Shown here piece after piece: positions 9,504 to 18,573 of a DNA stretch of 64,000 nt; the first letter of the stretch is position 1; every line of letters starts with the position of its first letter. This stretch comes from Hoylesella nanceiensis DSM 19126 = JCM 15639 (lineage in GTDB: Bacteria; Bacteroidota; Bacteroidia; Bacteroidales; Bacteroidaceae). The DNA lies in the NCBI RefSeq assembly GCF_000379965.1, contig NZ_KB904327.1, positions 124,001-188,000 on the forward strand. The letters are read 5' to 3'. The notes beneath the pieces are model-generated. The model was not told the DNA's origin and made no database searches. It saw only the letters and a list, made by a program, of their open reading frames with translations. The position numbers and the translations under genes are program-made.

Positions 9504-10319
9504 ATGAAAAGATTTAGTTCATTTATAGCTATTGCAATATTGTTTCTTTGTGTTTATCTGCCCGCTCATGCACAATGTAGTTTTAAAAACACAGCATTTA
9601 AAAGCGGAGAGTTCCTTAGTTACAATATGTATTATAACTGGCAGTTCGTTTGGGTGAAGGCTGGAACAGCCTCAATGTCATTAGTTCAGAGCAATTATAA
9701 AGGTACTCCTGCTTATAGAGCTGCGCTATTGACAAGCGGAAACGAACGAGCTGATCGCTATTTTGTTCTTCGTGATACCATTCTTTGCTATAGTTCATTA
9801 GGCTTAGAGCCTTTATATTTTAGAAAAGGATCACGACATGACAAGCAATATACAGTAGACGAGGTGTTCTATTCGTATGCAAATAATAAGCCAACACTTA
9901 AACAGCACCGTCAAAGAAGAGATGGAGAGCATGAGTGGAAGACTACAACTTTCAATGAATGTGTATATGATATGTTGAACATTGTGTTGAGAGCACGTTC
10001 TTTTAATCCTGAAGGTTGGAAGTCGGGAAATACTATTTCATTCACAATTGCAGACGGACGACATATCCAAAAGGCTCTTCTTAGATACAATGGAAAGAAA
10101 GTTATCAAAGCAGATAACGGTAAAAAGTATCGCTGTTTAGAGCTTTCTTACTTAGAACAAGAAGAAAAGAAGAATAAAGAGATTATTCGTTTCTTTGTAA
10201 CCGACGATTCAAATCACGTTCCAATACGTCTAGATATGTTCCTAAAGTTTGGAAGTGCTAAGGCATTTTTAGTGGGAATGAAAGGTATAAAGAATGCTAT
10301 CGCATCAGAAGTACAATAA
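9504..10319 (+). CDS. DUF3108-family secreted protein
   Basis: I choose the ATG at 9504, with a purine-rich GAGGAAAG before it, over an in-frame TTG at 9486. The 271-residue product has a signal peptide ending near PAHAQ. The mature protein matches DUF3108: FKSGEFLSYNMYYNW and VWVKAGTASM near the start and a beta-rich remainder ending in IRLDMFLKFGSAKAFLVG. DUF3108 proteins are periplasmic or outer-membrane-associated and uncharacterised. It sits between the Ig-like lipoprotein and galE on the same strand, which suggests an envelope role but does not prove it. Confidence 0.85.
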   Translation: MKRFSSFIAIAILFLCVYLPAHAQCSFKNTAFKSGEFLSYNMYYNWQFVWVKAGTASMSLVQSNYKGTPAYRAALLTSGNERADRYFVLRDTILCYSSLGLEPLYFRKGSRHDKQYTVDEVFYSYANNKPTLKQHRQRRDGEHEWKTTTFNECVYDMLNIVLRARSFNPEGWKSGNTISFTIADGRHIQKALLRYNGKKVIKADNGKKYRCLELSYLEQEEKKNKEIIRFFVTDDSNHVPIRLDMFLKFGSAKAFLVGMKGIKNAIASEVQ

Positions 10320-10359
10320 AAATTCAAAATAACGAAATAACAATATAAAATAAACGAAC

Positions 10360-11397
10360 ATGAAACAAACAATTCTAGTAACTGGTGGTACTGGCTTTAT
10401 TGGTTCACATACAACTGTAGAACTACAACAAGCTGGTTATGATGTTGTTATTGTTGATAATCTATCTAACTCAAAAGTAGAGGTTCTCGACGGTATAGAA
10501 AAGATTACTGGTATTCGTCCTGCATTTGAAGAGATCGACTTAAAGGACTATGCTGCAGTTGAAAATATTTTTAAGAAGTATCCTAATATTGAGGGAATTA
10601 TTCACTTTGCTGCAAGTAAGGCAGTGGGAGAGAGTGTTGAAAAGCCCCTTATGTATTATCGTAATAATATCGATTCGCTTATTAACTTACTTGAATTGAT
10701 GCCTAAATACAATGTAAAAGGAATTATCTTCAGTTCTTCTTGTACAGTATATGGACAGCCATCAAAAGAACATTTGCCTGTAACTGAGGAAGCACCAATA
10801 CAAAAAGCGATGTCTCCTTATGGCAATACAAAGCAAATAAACGAAGAGATTATATATGATTACATCCATAGTGGCGCCAATATTAAGAGTATTATTCTAC
10901 GCTATTTCAATCCTATTGGAGCGCACCCATCAGCACATATCGGTGAACTTCCAAACGGAGTGCCAATGAACCTTATTCCTTTTGTAACTCAAACAGCTAT
11001 CGGAATCAGAAAAGAATTGAAGGTATTTGGTAATGATTATGATACAGAAGATGGAACATGTATTAGAGATTTTATTTATGTTGTAGACCTTGCAAAGGCT
11101 CATGTTAAAGCTATGGAACGTGTGTTAGAGCAAGACAGCGATGCAATAGAATACTTCAATATCGGTACAGGTAAAGGTATTTCAGTTCTTGAAGTACTAA
11201 ATACTTTTGAAGAAGTAACAGGAGTGAAAGTAAATTACAGCTTTGCACCACGTCGAGAAGGCGATATTGAGAAGGTTTGGGGTAATGTAGACCATGCTAA
11301 TAAAGTGTTAGGTTGGAAGGCAGATACACCACTTAGAGAAGTATTGGCATCGGCTTGGAAGTGGCAATTAAAGCTTCGTGAAGACGGAATATCATAA
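10360..11397 (+). CDS. galE: UDP-glucose 4-epimerase
   Basis: GalE interconverts UDP-glucose and UDP-galactose with bound NAD, feeding galactose use and surface polysaccharide synthesis. The 345-residue short-chain dehydrogenase-type protein has the NAD motif GGTGFIGSH at 9-17, SSSCTVYG at about 125-132, and the catalytic pair Tyr154/Lys158 in YGNTK. Length matches the family. It lies 40 bases after the DUF3108 gene on the same strand. No separate promoter box was recognised. Confidence 0.96.
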   Translation: MKQTILVTGGTGFIGSHTTVELQQAGYDVVIVDNLSNSKVEVLDGIEKITGIRPAFEEIDLKDYAAVENIFKKYPNIEGIIHFAASKAVGESVEKPLMYYRNNIDSLINLLELMPKYNVKGIIFSSSCTVYGQPSKEHLPVTEEAPIQKAMSPYGNTKQINEEIIYDYIHSGANIKSIILRYFNPIGAHPSAHIGELPNGVPMNLIPFVTQTAIGIRKELKVFGNDYDTEDGTCIRDFIYVVDLAKAHVKAMERVLEQDSDAIEYFNIGTGKGISVLEVLNTFEEVTGVKVNYSFAPRREGDIEKVWGNVDHANKVLGWKADTPLREVLASAWKWQLKLREDGIS

Positions 11398-11514
11398 TAT
11401 TTGGTTATAGAAAGACATCTTCTTAGAGGTAATATCACTGCTTTTAAATTGTTAAATGCTATTAAACTTATGGCAAATAATGATTTAGAGTGGTAGTATA
11501 TAGTTTTTTCTATG

Positions 11515-11522
11515 TACCTTTG
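11515..11522 (+). promoter_or_regulatory. Likely -7 box of rpsP promoter
   Basis: TACCTTTG matches TAnnTTTG and lies 57 bases before the rpsP ATG, leaving a short leader that contains the hairpin at 11528-11546. Confidence 0.6.
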
Positions 11523-11527
11523 TACCC

Positions 11528-11546
11528 GCTGTCACGTGTTGACAGC
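11528..11546 (+). promoter_or_regulatory. Hairpin in rpsP leader
   Basis: GCTGTC pairs perfectly with GACAGC across a seven-base loop ACGTGTT. It lies immediately at or after the expected transcription start of rpsP. It has no T-run and is not a terminator. A role in mRNA stability or autogenous control is possible but not shown. Confidence 0.45.
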
Positions 11547-11579
11547 ATTAATACAAACATATTAAATAAATAAAATTAA

Positions 11580-12110
11580 ATGGCAACAAAAATCAGATTA
11601 CAGCGCGGTGGTCGTAAAAGCTATGCTTTTTACAGCATTATTATCGCCGATGCAAGAGCTCCACGTGATGGAAAATTTACTGAAAAGATTGGTACTTACA
11701 ACCCTAACACCAATCCTGCAACTATCGATTTGAACTTCGAACGTGCATTATATTGGGTAGAAGCTGGTGCACAACCAACTGATACAGCACGTAACATCCT
11801 TAGCAACGAAGGTGTTTACTTAATGAAACACTTACGTGGTGGTGTTAAGAAGGGTGCTTTCGATGAAGCAACTTGTCAAGTTAAGTTCGAAGCTTGGAAG
11901 CAAAATAAGGAAAGCAACACACAAACAATTCGTGATGCAGAAGCTAAAGCTAAGAAAGAATTAGTTGCAAAGAACCTAGAAGCAGAAAAGAAAATCAATG
12001 AAGCTATCGCTAAAAAGGTAGCTGATAAGAAAACTGCTGCTGAGGCTGCAAATGTAGTTGAAGAACCTGTTGTAGAAGAAATAGCAACAGAAGAAGCAGC
12101 TGCAGAATAA
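11580..12110 (+). CDS. rpsP: 30S ribosomal protein S16 with long C-terminal tail
   Basis: The first 80 or so residues ([20 protein letters not shown] and the [11 protein letters not shown] segment) are the conserved S16 core of the small ribosomal subunit. The remaining 95 or so residues are a charged, Ala/Lys/Glu-rich tail, including AKAKKEL and VVEEPVVEE runs. This makes 176 residues against about 80-90 in Escherichia coli. Such tails are usual in Bacteroidetes S16. The gene stands alone between its own promoter box and a strong terminator. Confidence 0.97.
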   Translation: MATKIRLQRGGRKSYAFYSIIIADARAPRDGKFTEKIGTYNPNTNPATIDLNFERALYWVEAGAQPTDTARNILSNEGVYLMKHLRGGVKKGAFDEATCQVKFEAWKQNKESNTQTIRDAEAKAKKELVAKNLEAEKKINEAIAKKVADKKTAAEAANVVEEPVVEEIATEEAAAE

Positions 12111-12141
12111 GAGAAAGATAAAATTTCTTGATTAAATACGA

Positions 12142-12186
12142 AGACTTTAAGGATTATAATTTGATTATTTCCTTAAAGTCTTTTTT
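12142..12186 (+). terminator. Rho-independent terminator after rpsP
   Basis: A perfect 12-base stem AGACTTTAAGGA / TCCTTAAAGTCT is followed by six T. Confidence 0.92.
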
Positions 12187-12236
12187 CGTTTTAGATAATA
12201 TCTTTATTTTAAGTAGTTCTGAAATAAGGATCTTAT

Positions 12237-12659
12237 TTATTTCTTTTCCCTTAAAATTTTGTTTAGTTCAGTATATATTTCTTCTTCCTTCTCATAAGGA
12301 ATGATATTGAAATAGCTGTTTCCGTTAAGCATTACAGATAGGTTCGATTTTTGTTTGTCATAGAAAATATAAACAGGAATATGAAGAACTTCAGCAAAAG
12401 CAAGCTCATATCCCACGCCTAATGATGGGCAAGTACACTCTGCAATCACCAAGTCACTATTCTTCAACCAATCAGTATCTTGCTTATAAATCTTATAATC
12501 ATTAGTCTTTCCTTGTGCTTTTAAGCTAATATCTGCCATTCCAATATCTTCGGTTAGAACGATATCTGTTTTGTTGATGTATGCAATAATTCTTTGATAA
12601 AGGTTTGCATCAACTCTTCCACCACTTATTGAGCCTGCAAAATAAATTCGTTTATCCAT
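12237..12659 (-). CDS. DNPH1/Rcl-like 2'-deoxynucleoside 5'-monophosphate N-glycosidase
   Basis: The 140-residue protein resembles the nucleoside 2-deoxyribosyltransferase fold and most closely the DNPH1 (Rcl) group, which cleaves the glycosidic bond of deoxynucleoside monophosphates. Visible matches are YFAGSISGGR at 6-15, the acidic Asp61 in KQDTDWL, and PSLGVGYELA with Glu85 at the position of the catalytic nucleophile. Length is like animal Rcl. The role would be nucleotide pool cleaning or salvage. It has its own TAnnTTTG box at 12685-12692 and no linked genes. A true transferase activity cannot be excluded from sequence alone. Confidence 0.8.
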   Translation of the reverse strand: MDKRIYFAGSISGGRVDANLYQRIIAYINKTDIVLTEDIGMADISLKAQGKTNDYKIYKQDTDWLKNSDLVIAECTCPSLGVGYELAFAEVLHIPVYIFYDKQKSNLSVMLNGNSYFNIIPYEKEEEIYTELNKILREKK

Positions 12660-12684
12660 CTTGTTTTATTATAAATGATCATCA

Positions 12685-12692
12685 CAAATATA
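12685..12692 (-). promoter_or_regulatory. Likely -7 box of DNPH1-like gene
   Basis: The minus strand reads TATATTTG, a match to TAnnTTTG, 26 bases upstream of the start at 12659. Confidence 0.55.
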
Positions 12693-12757
12693 GTATAAAG
12701 GAATGAAATAAGCACAGGTGAATCATAATACTTATGGTATCACAGTATAAGAGAATA

Positions 12758-12807
12758 GCTTTTACCTTCTAATCTCATTGCTTTTATCGCCTAATAGTTG
12801 TGCTTTT
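12758..12807 (+). repeat. 22-bp-phased GCTTTT repeat, copy at 12758
   Basis: GCTTTT occurs at 12758, 12780 and 12802, exactly 22 bases apart. The spacers are alike (a CTAATnnnATT-like core). The same period and hexamer recur in three other intergenic places in the window (21562-21620, 34504-34553, 52298-52334). Confidence 0.7.
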
Positions 12808-12973
12808 ATATCATAATAACAATGTAAAATAATAGGGGACAGATTGTGAGTGTAAAGATACGATGATTTATTTATAATATAGGTGGAAAAGTCTTGATAG
12901 AAAGTGGGACTTAGATTCTATGAGAATTGGTAAATGCTAAGGACTTAAAGTGATGATAGGAGAGGAGGAAAAG

Positions 12974-13015
12974 AAAAGAGTTCTCTGCTATTTAGTTGTT
13001 GCAGAGAACTCTTTT
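12974..13015. terminator. Bidirectional terminator hairpin
   Basis: AAAAGAGTTCTCTGC pairs with GCAGAGAACTCTTTT across a 12-base loop. It lies downstream of the clostripain-family gene on the minus strand, where the following sequence is T-rich. It would also stop plus-strand transcripts. Confidence 0.85.
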
Positions 13016-13066
13016 GTAGCTTTATGTTATACGAATTAGAATTGCTTTCTTGTTCGTTTTACTTTT

Positions 13067-14266
13067 TTAGTGGGTAGCTTTCCACCAACTAGTAGTTCTT
13101 TTAGTTGTCTTTGCAGAATATTCTTTCGACTCACTTGGGTCACTAATGGTAATTCCCGAGAACGAAGTGATATTGATATATTCCGAATTAAGCTGCCCCA
13201 TAGCGGTGTATATTCTGCTAGTTGAAGCATAATAAGGAGTAACTTGGCTCATAACATTATTGAAACGATTCTTTAAATTCGTGTCAGAGCAAAGGCGGTC
13301 TACATAACTCTTCATGTCATAAAATATCGTTCCGCTATATCCATCTAGCTTTTGTATGTGAGTAGTGTCGGTAACATTGAAAGTAAATTGTTGGTTTATC
13401 TCTTTCATAATATTAGCCATCTCTTCAGTCTTTTCGCAGTTTGTCACACCAATAGCACCGCAATTGTATTGTGGAGCCTGATAGTTTGAGTAGAAATCGT
13501 GGAAGATATTTGTAATGGTTTGGTAATTGGGGTTGAGCGAAGATAATTCTTTCCACATCTTATGATAAGGCATTCCGTATGCCATAATTTCGCTAGTGCA
13601 ACCAATGAGGTATGATGTTGCATTGCGCAACTCGTATGCAGTTTCTATATTCGACATGTAACAATCGTCGAACATGATATATTGCATCTTTATACCCGTT
13701 GCTTTTATGCTGTTAGCAAGTGTGCTTATGTTAGTTTGGTATTCTGGAGTAGTTCCGCCAAAGAAACGAGTTCTCGAGCGAGTTGTTGGTTCTGCAGGAA
13801 GCCAACCCACACCATGTGAGCCAATAATCATTGAATATTTTGAAGCAGGAGCAGATCTAACAACATCTTTTAGTATTGCTGTTAATCCTTGTTCGGTTGT
13901 ATATGAAGTACTGTTTTGTGGAGTATATTGTTTTAATATATTCTTTATAAATAGTCCATTGTGATACTTTAGTTCATACATTGTGCCGTATTTGGGGGCT
14001 AAAGAATCGATAAAAATCACTAAACGACTATTTTTCAATCCTCCTTCTTCAGCGATAGCACTCTTAATGTCTTCAATATTTTGAATAAAGTTGTCGTGTA
14101 AGCTGTTTGCAGTATTGGTGGCACTTGCTGTCCAGGGCATATAAACAAAAATTGTTTTGCCTTCTTTCTTCACCATTTCATCTTCTGTATTGTCGTTGCA
14201 AGCAACCAAAGATAAGGCAAGAAAGATTGCAAATATACCTTTATATGTATTTTTAATTATGTTCAT
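13067..14266 (-). CDS. Clostripain-family (peptidase C11) lipoprotein
   Basis: The 399-residue protein has a lipoprotein signal with lipobox LVAC and Cys23, so it is membrane-anchored. It carries the C11 cysteine-protease dyad: His151 in IIGSHGVGW and Cys202 in MFDDCYMSNIE. Clostripain-type enzymes cleave after basic residues and are often self-processed. The C-terminal SITISDPSE-like segment and final WWKATH match Bacteroides members of the family. It stands alone between terminator hairpins on both sides. Secretion to the surface is inferred, and the target is unknown. Confidence 0.88.
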   Translation of the reverse strand: MNIIKNTYKGIFAIFLALSLVACNDNTEDEMVKKEGKTIFVYMPWTASATNTANSLHDNFIQNIEDIKSAIAEEGGLKNSRLVIFIDSLAPKYGTMYELKYHNGLFIKNILKQYTPQNSTSYTTEQGLTAILKDVVRSAPASKYSMIIGSHGVGWLPAEPTTRSRTRFFGGTTPEYQTNISTLANSIKATGIKMQYIMFDDCYMSNIETAYELRNATSYLIGCTSEIMAYGMPYHKMWKELSSLNPNYQTITNIFHDFYSNYQAPQYNCGAIGVTNCEKTEEMANIMKEINQQFTFNVTDTTHIQKLDGYSGTIFYDMKSYVDRLCSDTNLKNRFNNVMSQVTPYYASTSRIYTAMGQLNSEYINITSFSGITISDPSESKEYSAKTTKRTTSWWKATH

Positions 14267-14321
14267 AAATAAAGTTTATTAGTGTTGTTATCCGAAATAC
14301 TTAGTATCAATAAACGACAGA

Positions 14322-14354
14322 GCATATTAAAATGCCTGTCGTTTACTGGTTTGA
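14322..14354 (-). terminator. Hairpin downstream of valS
   Basis: AAACGACAG pairs with CTGTCGTTT, with an inner GCAT/ATGC extension. It lies 63 bases past the valS stop on the minus strand. The T-tract after it is weak, so termination is likely rather than certain. Confidence 0.6.
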
Positions 14355-14416
14355 TGAGAGTTTTATAGGTTCTTGATGTCGTTGCTATACACAGACAGCA
14401 AACATCATCTTTATTC

Positions 14417-17056
14417 TTATTTTTGTTTTAGTTCTGCAATAGATTGCTTAAGAGCCGCAATCTTTTCTTCAGAGTCTTTTGCTTTTTTCTGTTCTAGTTC
14501 AACTACAGCAGCAGGAGCATTAGCTACGAACTTTTCGTTAGATAGCTTCTTTTGAATGCCTGCAAGGAATCCTTCTAAATGCTTAAGTTGAGCTTCTTGT
14601 TTTGCAAGTTCAGCCTTATGGTCAACCATGTCGCCAACAGGAATAGCAAATTCGTCTGTTCCAATCATAAATAATGCACAATTAGCAGCCTTCTCTTGAA
14701 CTTCAACAATATTGTTGAGGTTAGCCATTTTCTTAATAACAGAATTGTAGTTAGCATATCTGTTTTGAGAAATGGTGTGTAACTCTAGCTCTACTTTAGG
14801 AGAGATGTTCTTTTGATTACGTACCGCTCTAATGTTGGTTACAATGAGTTTAACGTTTTCAATCTCGTCAATTAGATGGCTATCTTCTGTAGAGAATGCG
14901 TCAAGAGTAAGCTTTTCGCACATAATTGATTGTCCTTCTTCTCTTGTGTAGATGTGCTGCCATAGCTCTTCTGTAATGAAAGGCATAAATGGATGTAACA
15001 TCTTTAGAAGTGTTTCGAAGAACTGTAGGGTTGCTTCAAAAGTCTTCTTGTCGATAGGAGAGCCGTAACTTGGCTTAATCATTTCAAGGTACCAGCTTGA
15101 GAACTCGTCCCAGAATAGTTTATAAACAACCATTAAGGCTTCAGATATTCTATATTTAGAGAAGAGATCGTTAAGCTCTTGGTTTGCTTGACGAAGCTTA
15201 GCCTCGAACCATTTCACTGCAATTGCATTGGTTGCAGGTTGTTCTTCTTTAGAAGTAGACCAGCCTTTGATGAGTCGGAACGCATTCCATATCTTGTTAT
15301 TGAAATTTCTTCCTTGTTCACAAAGAGTCTCATCGAAAAGAATATCGTTACCAGCTGGAGCAGATAACATCATTCCCATGCGCACACCATCAGCACCATA
15401 TTGTTCAATAAGATCAAGAGGATCGGGTGAGTTGCCAAGACTCTTACTCATCTTTCTACCCAACTTGTCTCGAACAATACCTGTAAAGTAAACGCTCTTA
15501 AATGGCATTTCGTGCTTATATTCATATCCAGCCATGATCATTCTGGCAACCCAGAAGAAGATAATGTCTGGTCCTGTAACAAGAACACTTGTTGGATAAT
15601 AGTATTTTATTTCTGCATTATCAGGGTCGTTGATACCATTAAATACTGAAATAGGCCATAACCAAGATGAGAACCAGGTATCAAGGCAGTCTTCGTCTTG
15701 TGAAAGTTGACTTTCAGTTAATGTGGTGTTGTATTTGCTTTCTATTTGTTTTAGTGCATCTTCAACAGACTCTGCTACAACAAATTGACGCTTTCCTTTT
15801 ATCTCAAAGTAGTAAGCTGGTATGCGATGTCCCCACCAAAGCTGACGAGAGATACACCAGTCTTTGATGTTTTCGAGCCAATGGCGGTAAGTGTTCTTAT
15901 ATTTCTGTGGATAAAACTGAATGTCATCGTCCATAACAGGGGGCAATGCCATGTCTGCAAAGTGCTGCATTGAAAGGAACCATTGTGTAGATAATTTTGG
16001 TTCAATGGGCACATTTGTTCTTTCAGAGCAACCAACCTTATTAGTATAGTCCTCAATTTTCTCCATTAAACCCGCATCTGTTAGGTCTTGAGCGATTTGC
16101 TTTCTAACGTCCATTCTATCTTGTCCAACGTACATTCCTGCAGCTTTAGAGATGGTTCCGTTGTCATTAAAGATATCAATGGTATCGAGATGGTGTTTAA
16201 TGCCTAAGTTATAGTCATTAATATCGTGTGCAGGTGTAACCTTCAAGCAACCTGTTCCGAATTCAATATCAACATAATCGTCTTCAATTACAGGTATTTC
16301 ACGATTTACAAGAGGCACAATTACATGCTTACCTTTAAGCCATGTGTTCTTAGGGTCATTAGGATTGATACACATTGCGGTGTCACCCATAATTGTTTCA
16401 GGGCGAGTTGTAGCCACAATTGCATATTTACCAGGTTCTTCAACAACCATATATTTAAGGTAATATAGTTTAGATTTCTCTTCTTTGTATATCACCTCTT
16501 CGTCGCTTAGTGCAGTTTGTGCCTTTGGATCCCAATTCACCATGCGCACACCACGATAGATTAGACCTTTATTATACAAGTCACAGAAAACCTTAATGAC
16601 ACTCTTTGAGCGTTCATCATCCATGGTAAAGGCTGTTCTATCCCAATCACAACTTGCGCCAAGTTTACGCAATTGTTTTAGAATAATGCCTCCGTGCTCT
16701 TTAGTCCAATCCCAAGCGTGACCCAAGAACTCGTCTCTTGTGATGTCAGTCTTCTTTATTCCTTGTTGAGCAAGTCTGTTTACGACTTTAGCTTCAGTAG
16801 CAATAGAGGCGTGGTCTGTACCTGGAACCCAGCAAGCATTCTTGCCTTCCATTCTCGCTCTACGCACAAGAATGTCTTGAATAGTGTTGTTAAGCATATG
16901 ACCCATATGCAAAACACCAGTAACATTGGGTGGAGGTATAACAACAGTGTAAGGTTCTCTGCTGTCAGGTTTACTTGAGAAAAGCTTATTATCAAGCCAA
17001 TATTGATACCATTTCGATTCAACTTCTTTCGAATCGTATTTACTTGCTAATTCCAT
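14417..17056 (-). CDS. valS: Valyl-tRNA synthetase
   Basis: ValS charges tRNA-Val with valine and edits threonine. I start at the ATG at 17056 ([13 protein letters not shown]), which aligns with the family N-terminus; the open frame continues 35 codons upstream but those residues look non-coding. The product has 879 residues. The class I signature is [13 protein letters not shown] at 41-53, and [10 protein letters not shown] is the KMSKS loop. The last 65 or so residues form the coiled-coil arm typical of ValS. A TAnnTTTG box is at 17098-17105, divergent from mazG. Confidence 0.97.
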   Translation of the reverse strand: MELASKYDSKEVESKWYQYWLDNKLFSSKPDSREPYTVVIPPPNVTGVLHMGHMLNNTIQDILVRRARMEGKNACWVPGTDHASIATEAKVVNRLAQQGIKKTDITRDEFLGHAWDWTKEHGGIILKQLRKLGASCDWDRTAFTMDDERSKSVIKVFCDLYNKGLIYRGVRMVNWDPKAQTALSDEEVIYKEEKSKLYYLKYMVVEEPGKYAIVATTRPETIMGDTAMCINPNDPKNTWLKGKHVIVPLVNREIPVIEDDYVDIEFGTGCLKVTPAHDINDYNLGIKHHLDTIDIFNDNGTISKAAGMYVGQDRMDVRKQIAQDLTDAGLMEKIEDYTNKVGCSERTNVPIEPKLSTQWFLSMQHFADMALPPVMDDDIQFYPQKYKNTYRHWLENIKDWCISRQLWWGHRIPAYYFEIKGKRQFVVAESVEDALKQIESKYNTTLTESQLSQDEDCLDTWFSSWLWPISVFNGINDPDNAEIKYYYPTSVLVTGPDIIFFWVARMIMAGYEYKHEMPFKSVYFTGIVRDKLGRKMSKSLGNSPDPLDLIEQYGADGVRMGMMLSAPAGNDILFDETLCEQGRNFNNKIWNAFRLIKGWSTSKEEQPATNAIAVKWFEAKLRQANQELNDLFSKYRISEALMVVYKLFWDEFSSWYLEMIKPSYGSPIDKKTFEATLQFFETLLKMLHPFMPFITEELWQHIYTREEGQSIMCEKLTLDAFSTEDSHLIDEIENVKLIVTNIRAVRNQKNISPKVELELHTISQNRYANYNSVIKKMANLNNIVEVQEKAANCALFMIGTDEFAIPVGDMVDHKAELAKQEAQLKHLEGFLAGIQKKLSNEKFVANAPAAVVELEQKKAKDSEEKIAALKQSIAELKQK

Positions 17057-17097
17057 ATATGTTGTTCTATGATTTCGTTCTAATATAAAAAACATTG

Positions 17098-17105
17098 CAA
17101 AATTA
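17098..17105 (-). promoter_or_regulatory. Likely -7 box of valS promoter
   Basis: The minus strand reads TAATTTTG, 42 bases upstream of the chosen valS ATG. This supports the shorter valS start, because the longer frame would begin upstream of the promoter. Confidence 0.55.
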
Positions 17106-17127
17106 CTATTTTTAAGTGGAAAATGAT

Positions 17128-17135
17128 TACTTTTG
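17128..17135 (+). promoter_or_regulatory. Likely -7 box of mazG promoter
   Basis: TACTTTTG matches TAnnTTTG and lies 20 bases before the mazG ATG, back to back with the valS promoter. Confidence 0.55.
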
Positions 17136-17155
17136 TCTAAAATAATACTATAAGT

Positions 17156-17959
17156 ATGCATACAAGAGAGGAAAAACTAGAAGCTTTTGGACGTTTGTTA
17201 GATGTTTTAGATGAACTTAGAGAGAAGTGTCCATGGGATAAAAAGCAGACAAATAGTACGTTACGCACCAATACAATCGAGGAAGTATACGAGCTATGTG
17301 ATGCACTTTTGAACGACGATTCTCCTAACATCTGCAAAGAATTAGGCGATGTTTTACTGCATGTTTTATTCTATTCTGTTATTGCCAACGAAAAGAAACA
17401 ATTTGATATTGCTGACGTTTGTAATAAAGAAGTAGAGAAATTAAAATTCCGTCATCCTCATATTTATGGAGAACCAGATCCTTCTAAGAGTGTAGAAAGT
17501 ATTCTTCAAGCATGGGAACAGATAAAATTGAAAGAAAAAGATGGCAATAAAACTGTCTTATCTGGTGTCCCTTCTTCTCTTCCAAGTTTAATAAAAGCTT
17601 ATAGAATACAAGACAAAGCAAGAAATGTAGGCTTTGATTGGGAGCAAAAAGAAGATGCTTGGGATAAGGTTTATGAAGAGTTAGAGGAGCTAAAGCTTGA
17701 GTTAAGCAAAGAAGATAAAGAGAAATCTACAAGCGAATTTGGTGACTTTTTCTTTAGTATGATTAATGTTGCAAGGCTGTATGGTATCAATCCAGATGAT
17801 GCTTTAGAGCAAAGTAATCGCAAGTTTATACGCCGTTTTAATTATATTGAGCAAAATGCCAAAGTGAAAGGAGTTGCTTTAAAAGATATGACTCTATCTG
17901 ATATGGATGCACTTTGGAATGAAGCGAAATTTAAAGAGAGAAATGGTGAATTAAAATAA
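17156..17959 (+). CDS. mazG: Nucleoside triphosphate pyrophosphohydrolase MazG
   Basis: MazG hydrolyses NTPs to NMP and pyrophosphate and clears abnormal nucleotides. The 267-residue protein has two tandem MazG domains, like the E. coli enzyme. The first (about 15-115) includes [20 protein letters not shown] and [14 protein letters not shown] with the metal-binding EExxE/ExxD pattern. The second (about 160-250) includes [10 protein letters not shown] and [15 protein letters not shown] lipoprotein gene follows 24 bases later and rnz after that, probably in one transcript. Confidence 0.95.
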   Translation: MHTREEKLEAFGRLLDVLDELREKCPWDKKQTNSTLRTNTIEEVYELCDALLNDDSPNICKELGDVLLHVLFYSVIANEKKQFDIADVCNKEVEKLKFRHPHIYGEPDPSKSVESILQAWEQIKLKEKDGNKTVLSGVPSSLPSLIKAYRIQDKARNVGFDWEQKEDAWDKVYEELEELKLELSKEDKEKSTSEFGDFFFSMINVARLYGINPDDALEQSNRKFIRRFNYIEQNAKVKGVALKDMTLSDMDALWNEAKFKERNGELK

Positions 17960-17983
17960 CAAGACATTATATAATTAATAGAC

Positions 17984-18568
17984 ATGAAACAGTTGAAGTT
18001 TATACCCCTAGTTGGAATCTTACTATTTTCGTTTTTTGCAGTATTTTCTTGCAAAGAAAAGGCTAAAAACTTGTCTTTAAACGAAACAGACTCAATCGAT
18101 AATGGTCTAGAAGCCGATTCAACACTCTACGGAATATGTGGAGAAGGAACAGGAATGCATAACTTGCAGCTTATAACCGACTCGGGAGACTCTATCGACT
18201 GTATGTTGATGGACGATTGTGAGCAAGCTAATATAGGCTTAAGAGGCGGATTGTTAGTTGGTGACAGAATGGCCGTTATCGGTCGAAATGTAGACGGAGA
18301 GTTTCAAGCTACAGAGGTATTGAACCTAACAACGTTGTTAGGACGATGGAATAGCATAGACAAAGACTTTGAAATAGAAGAGGGAGGAGCTATTCAAACC
18401 TATCAACCTGTAGAAAAGAATGATTGGAAAGTTTGGAAAATATTTAACGGAAAGCTTCTTTTAGGACGTGATTCTTTCCAAGTAAATACACTTGGTCCCG
18501 ATTCACTTGTCTTGGAAAATAAGGATGGAATCTTTGTATATAAACGCAAAGAGAATAAAAAACGATAA
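17984..18568 (+). CDS. Lipoprotein, lipocalin-like C-terminal part
   Basis: The 194-residue protein has a lipoprotein signal ending in VFSC with Cys23. The mature part has two beta-rich stretches: LYGICGEGTGMHNLQLITDS with VGDRMAVIG, and after LLGRWNSIDKD a segment that resembles the lipocalin-like proteins of Bacteroides. The function is unknown. It lies between mazG and rnz with 24-base and 5-base gaps, so translation is probably coupled to rnz. Confidence 0.7.
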   Translation: MKQLKFIPLVGILLFSFFAVFSCKEKAKNLSLNETDSIDNGLEADSTLYGICGEGTGMHNLQLITDSGDSIDCMLMDDCEQANIGLRGGLLVGDRMAVIGRNVDGEFQATEVLNLTTLLGRWNSIDKDFEIEEGGAIQTYQPVEKNDWKVWKIFNGKLLLGRDSFQVNTLGPDSLVLENKDGIFVYKRKENKKR

Positions 18569-18573
18569 TTAGT

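Larger units (their letters stand above)
12660..13066. other. Intergenic stretch between DNPH1-like and clostripain genes
   Basis: This 407-base gap holds the promoter box at 12685-12692, a 22-base-phased repeat at 12758-12807 and the bidirectional hairpin at 12974-13015. The rest, about 12820-12970, shows nothing recognisable in either direction. Confidence 0.7.

Noticed and set aside
13036-13230. 64-codon minus-strand frame near the clostripain gene end, as a possible frameshifted C-terminus
   Set aside because: The in-frame end WWKATH of the protease at 13067 matches the family terminus, so no frameshift is needed.
14417-17161. Longer valS beginning at 17161
   Set aside because: The extra 35 residues do not look like a synthetase N-terminus and the longer start would lie upstream of the valS promoter box and overlap mazG.
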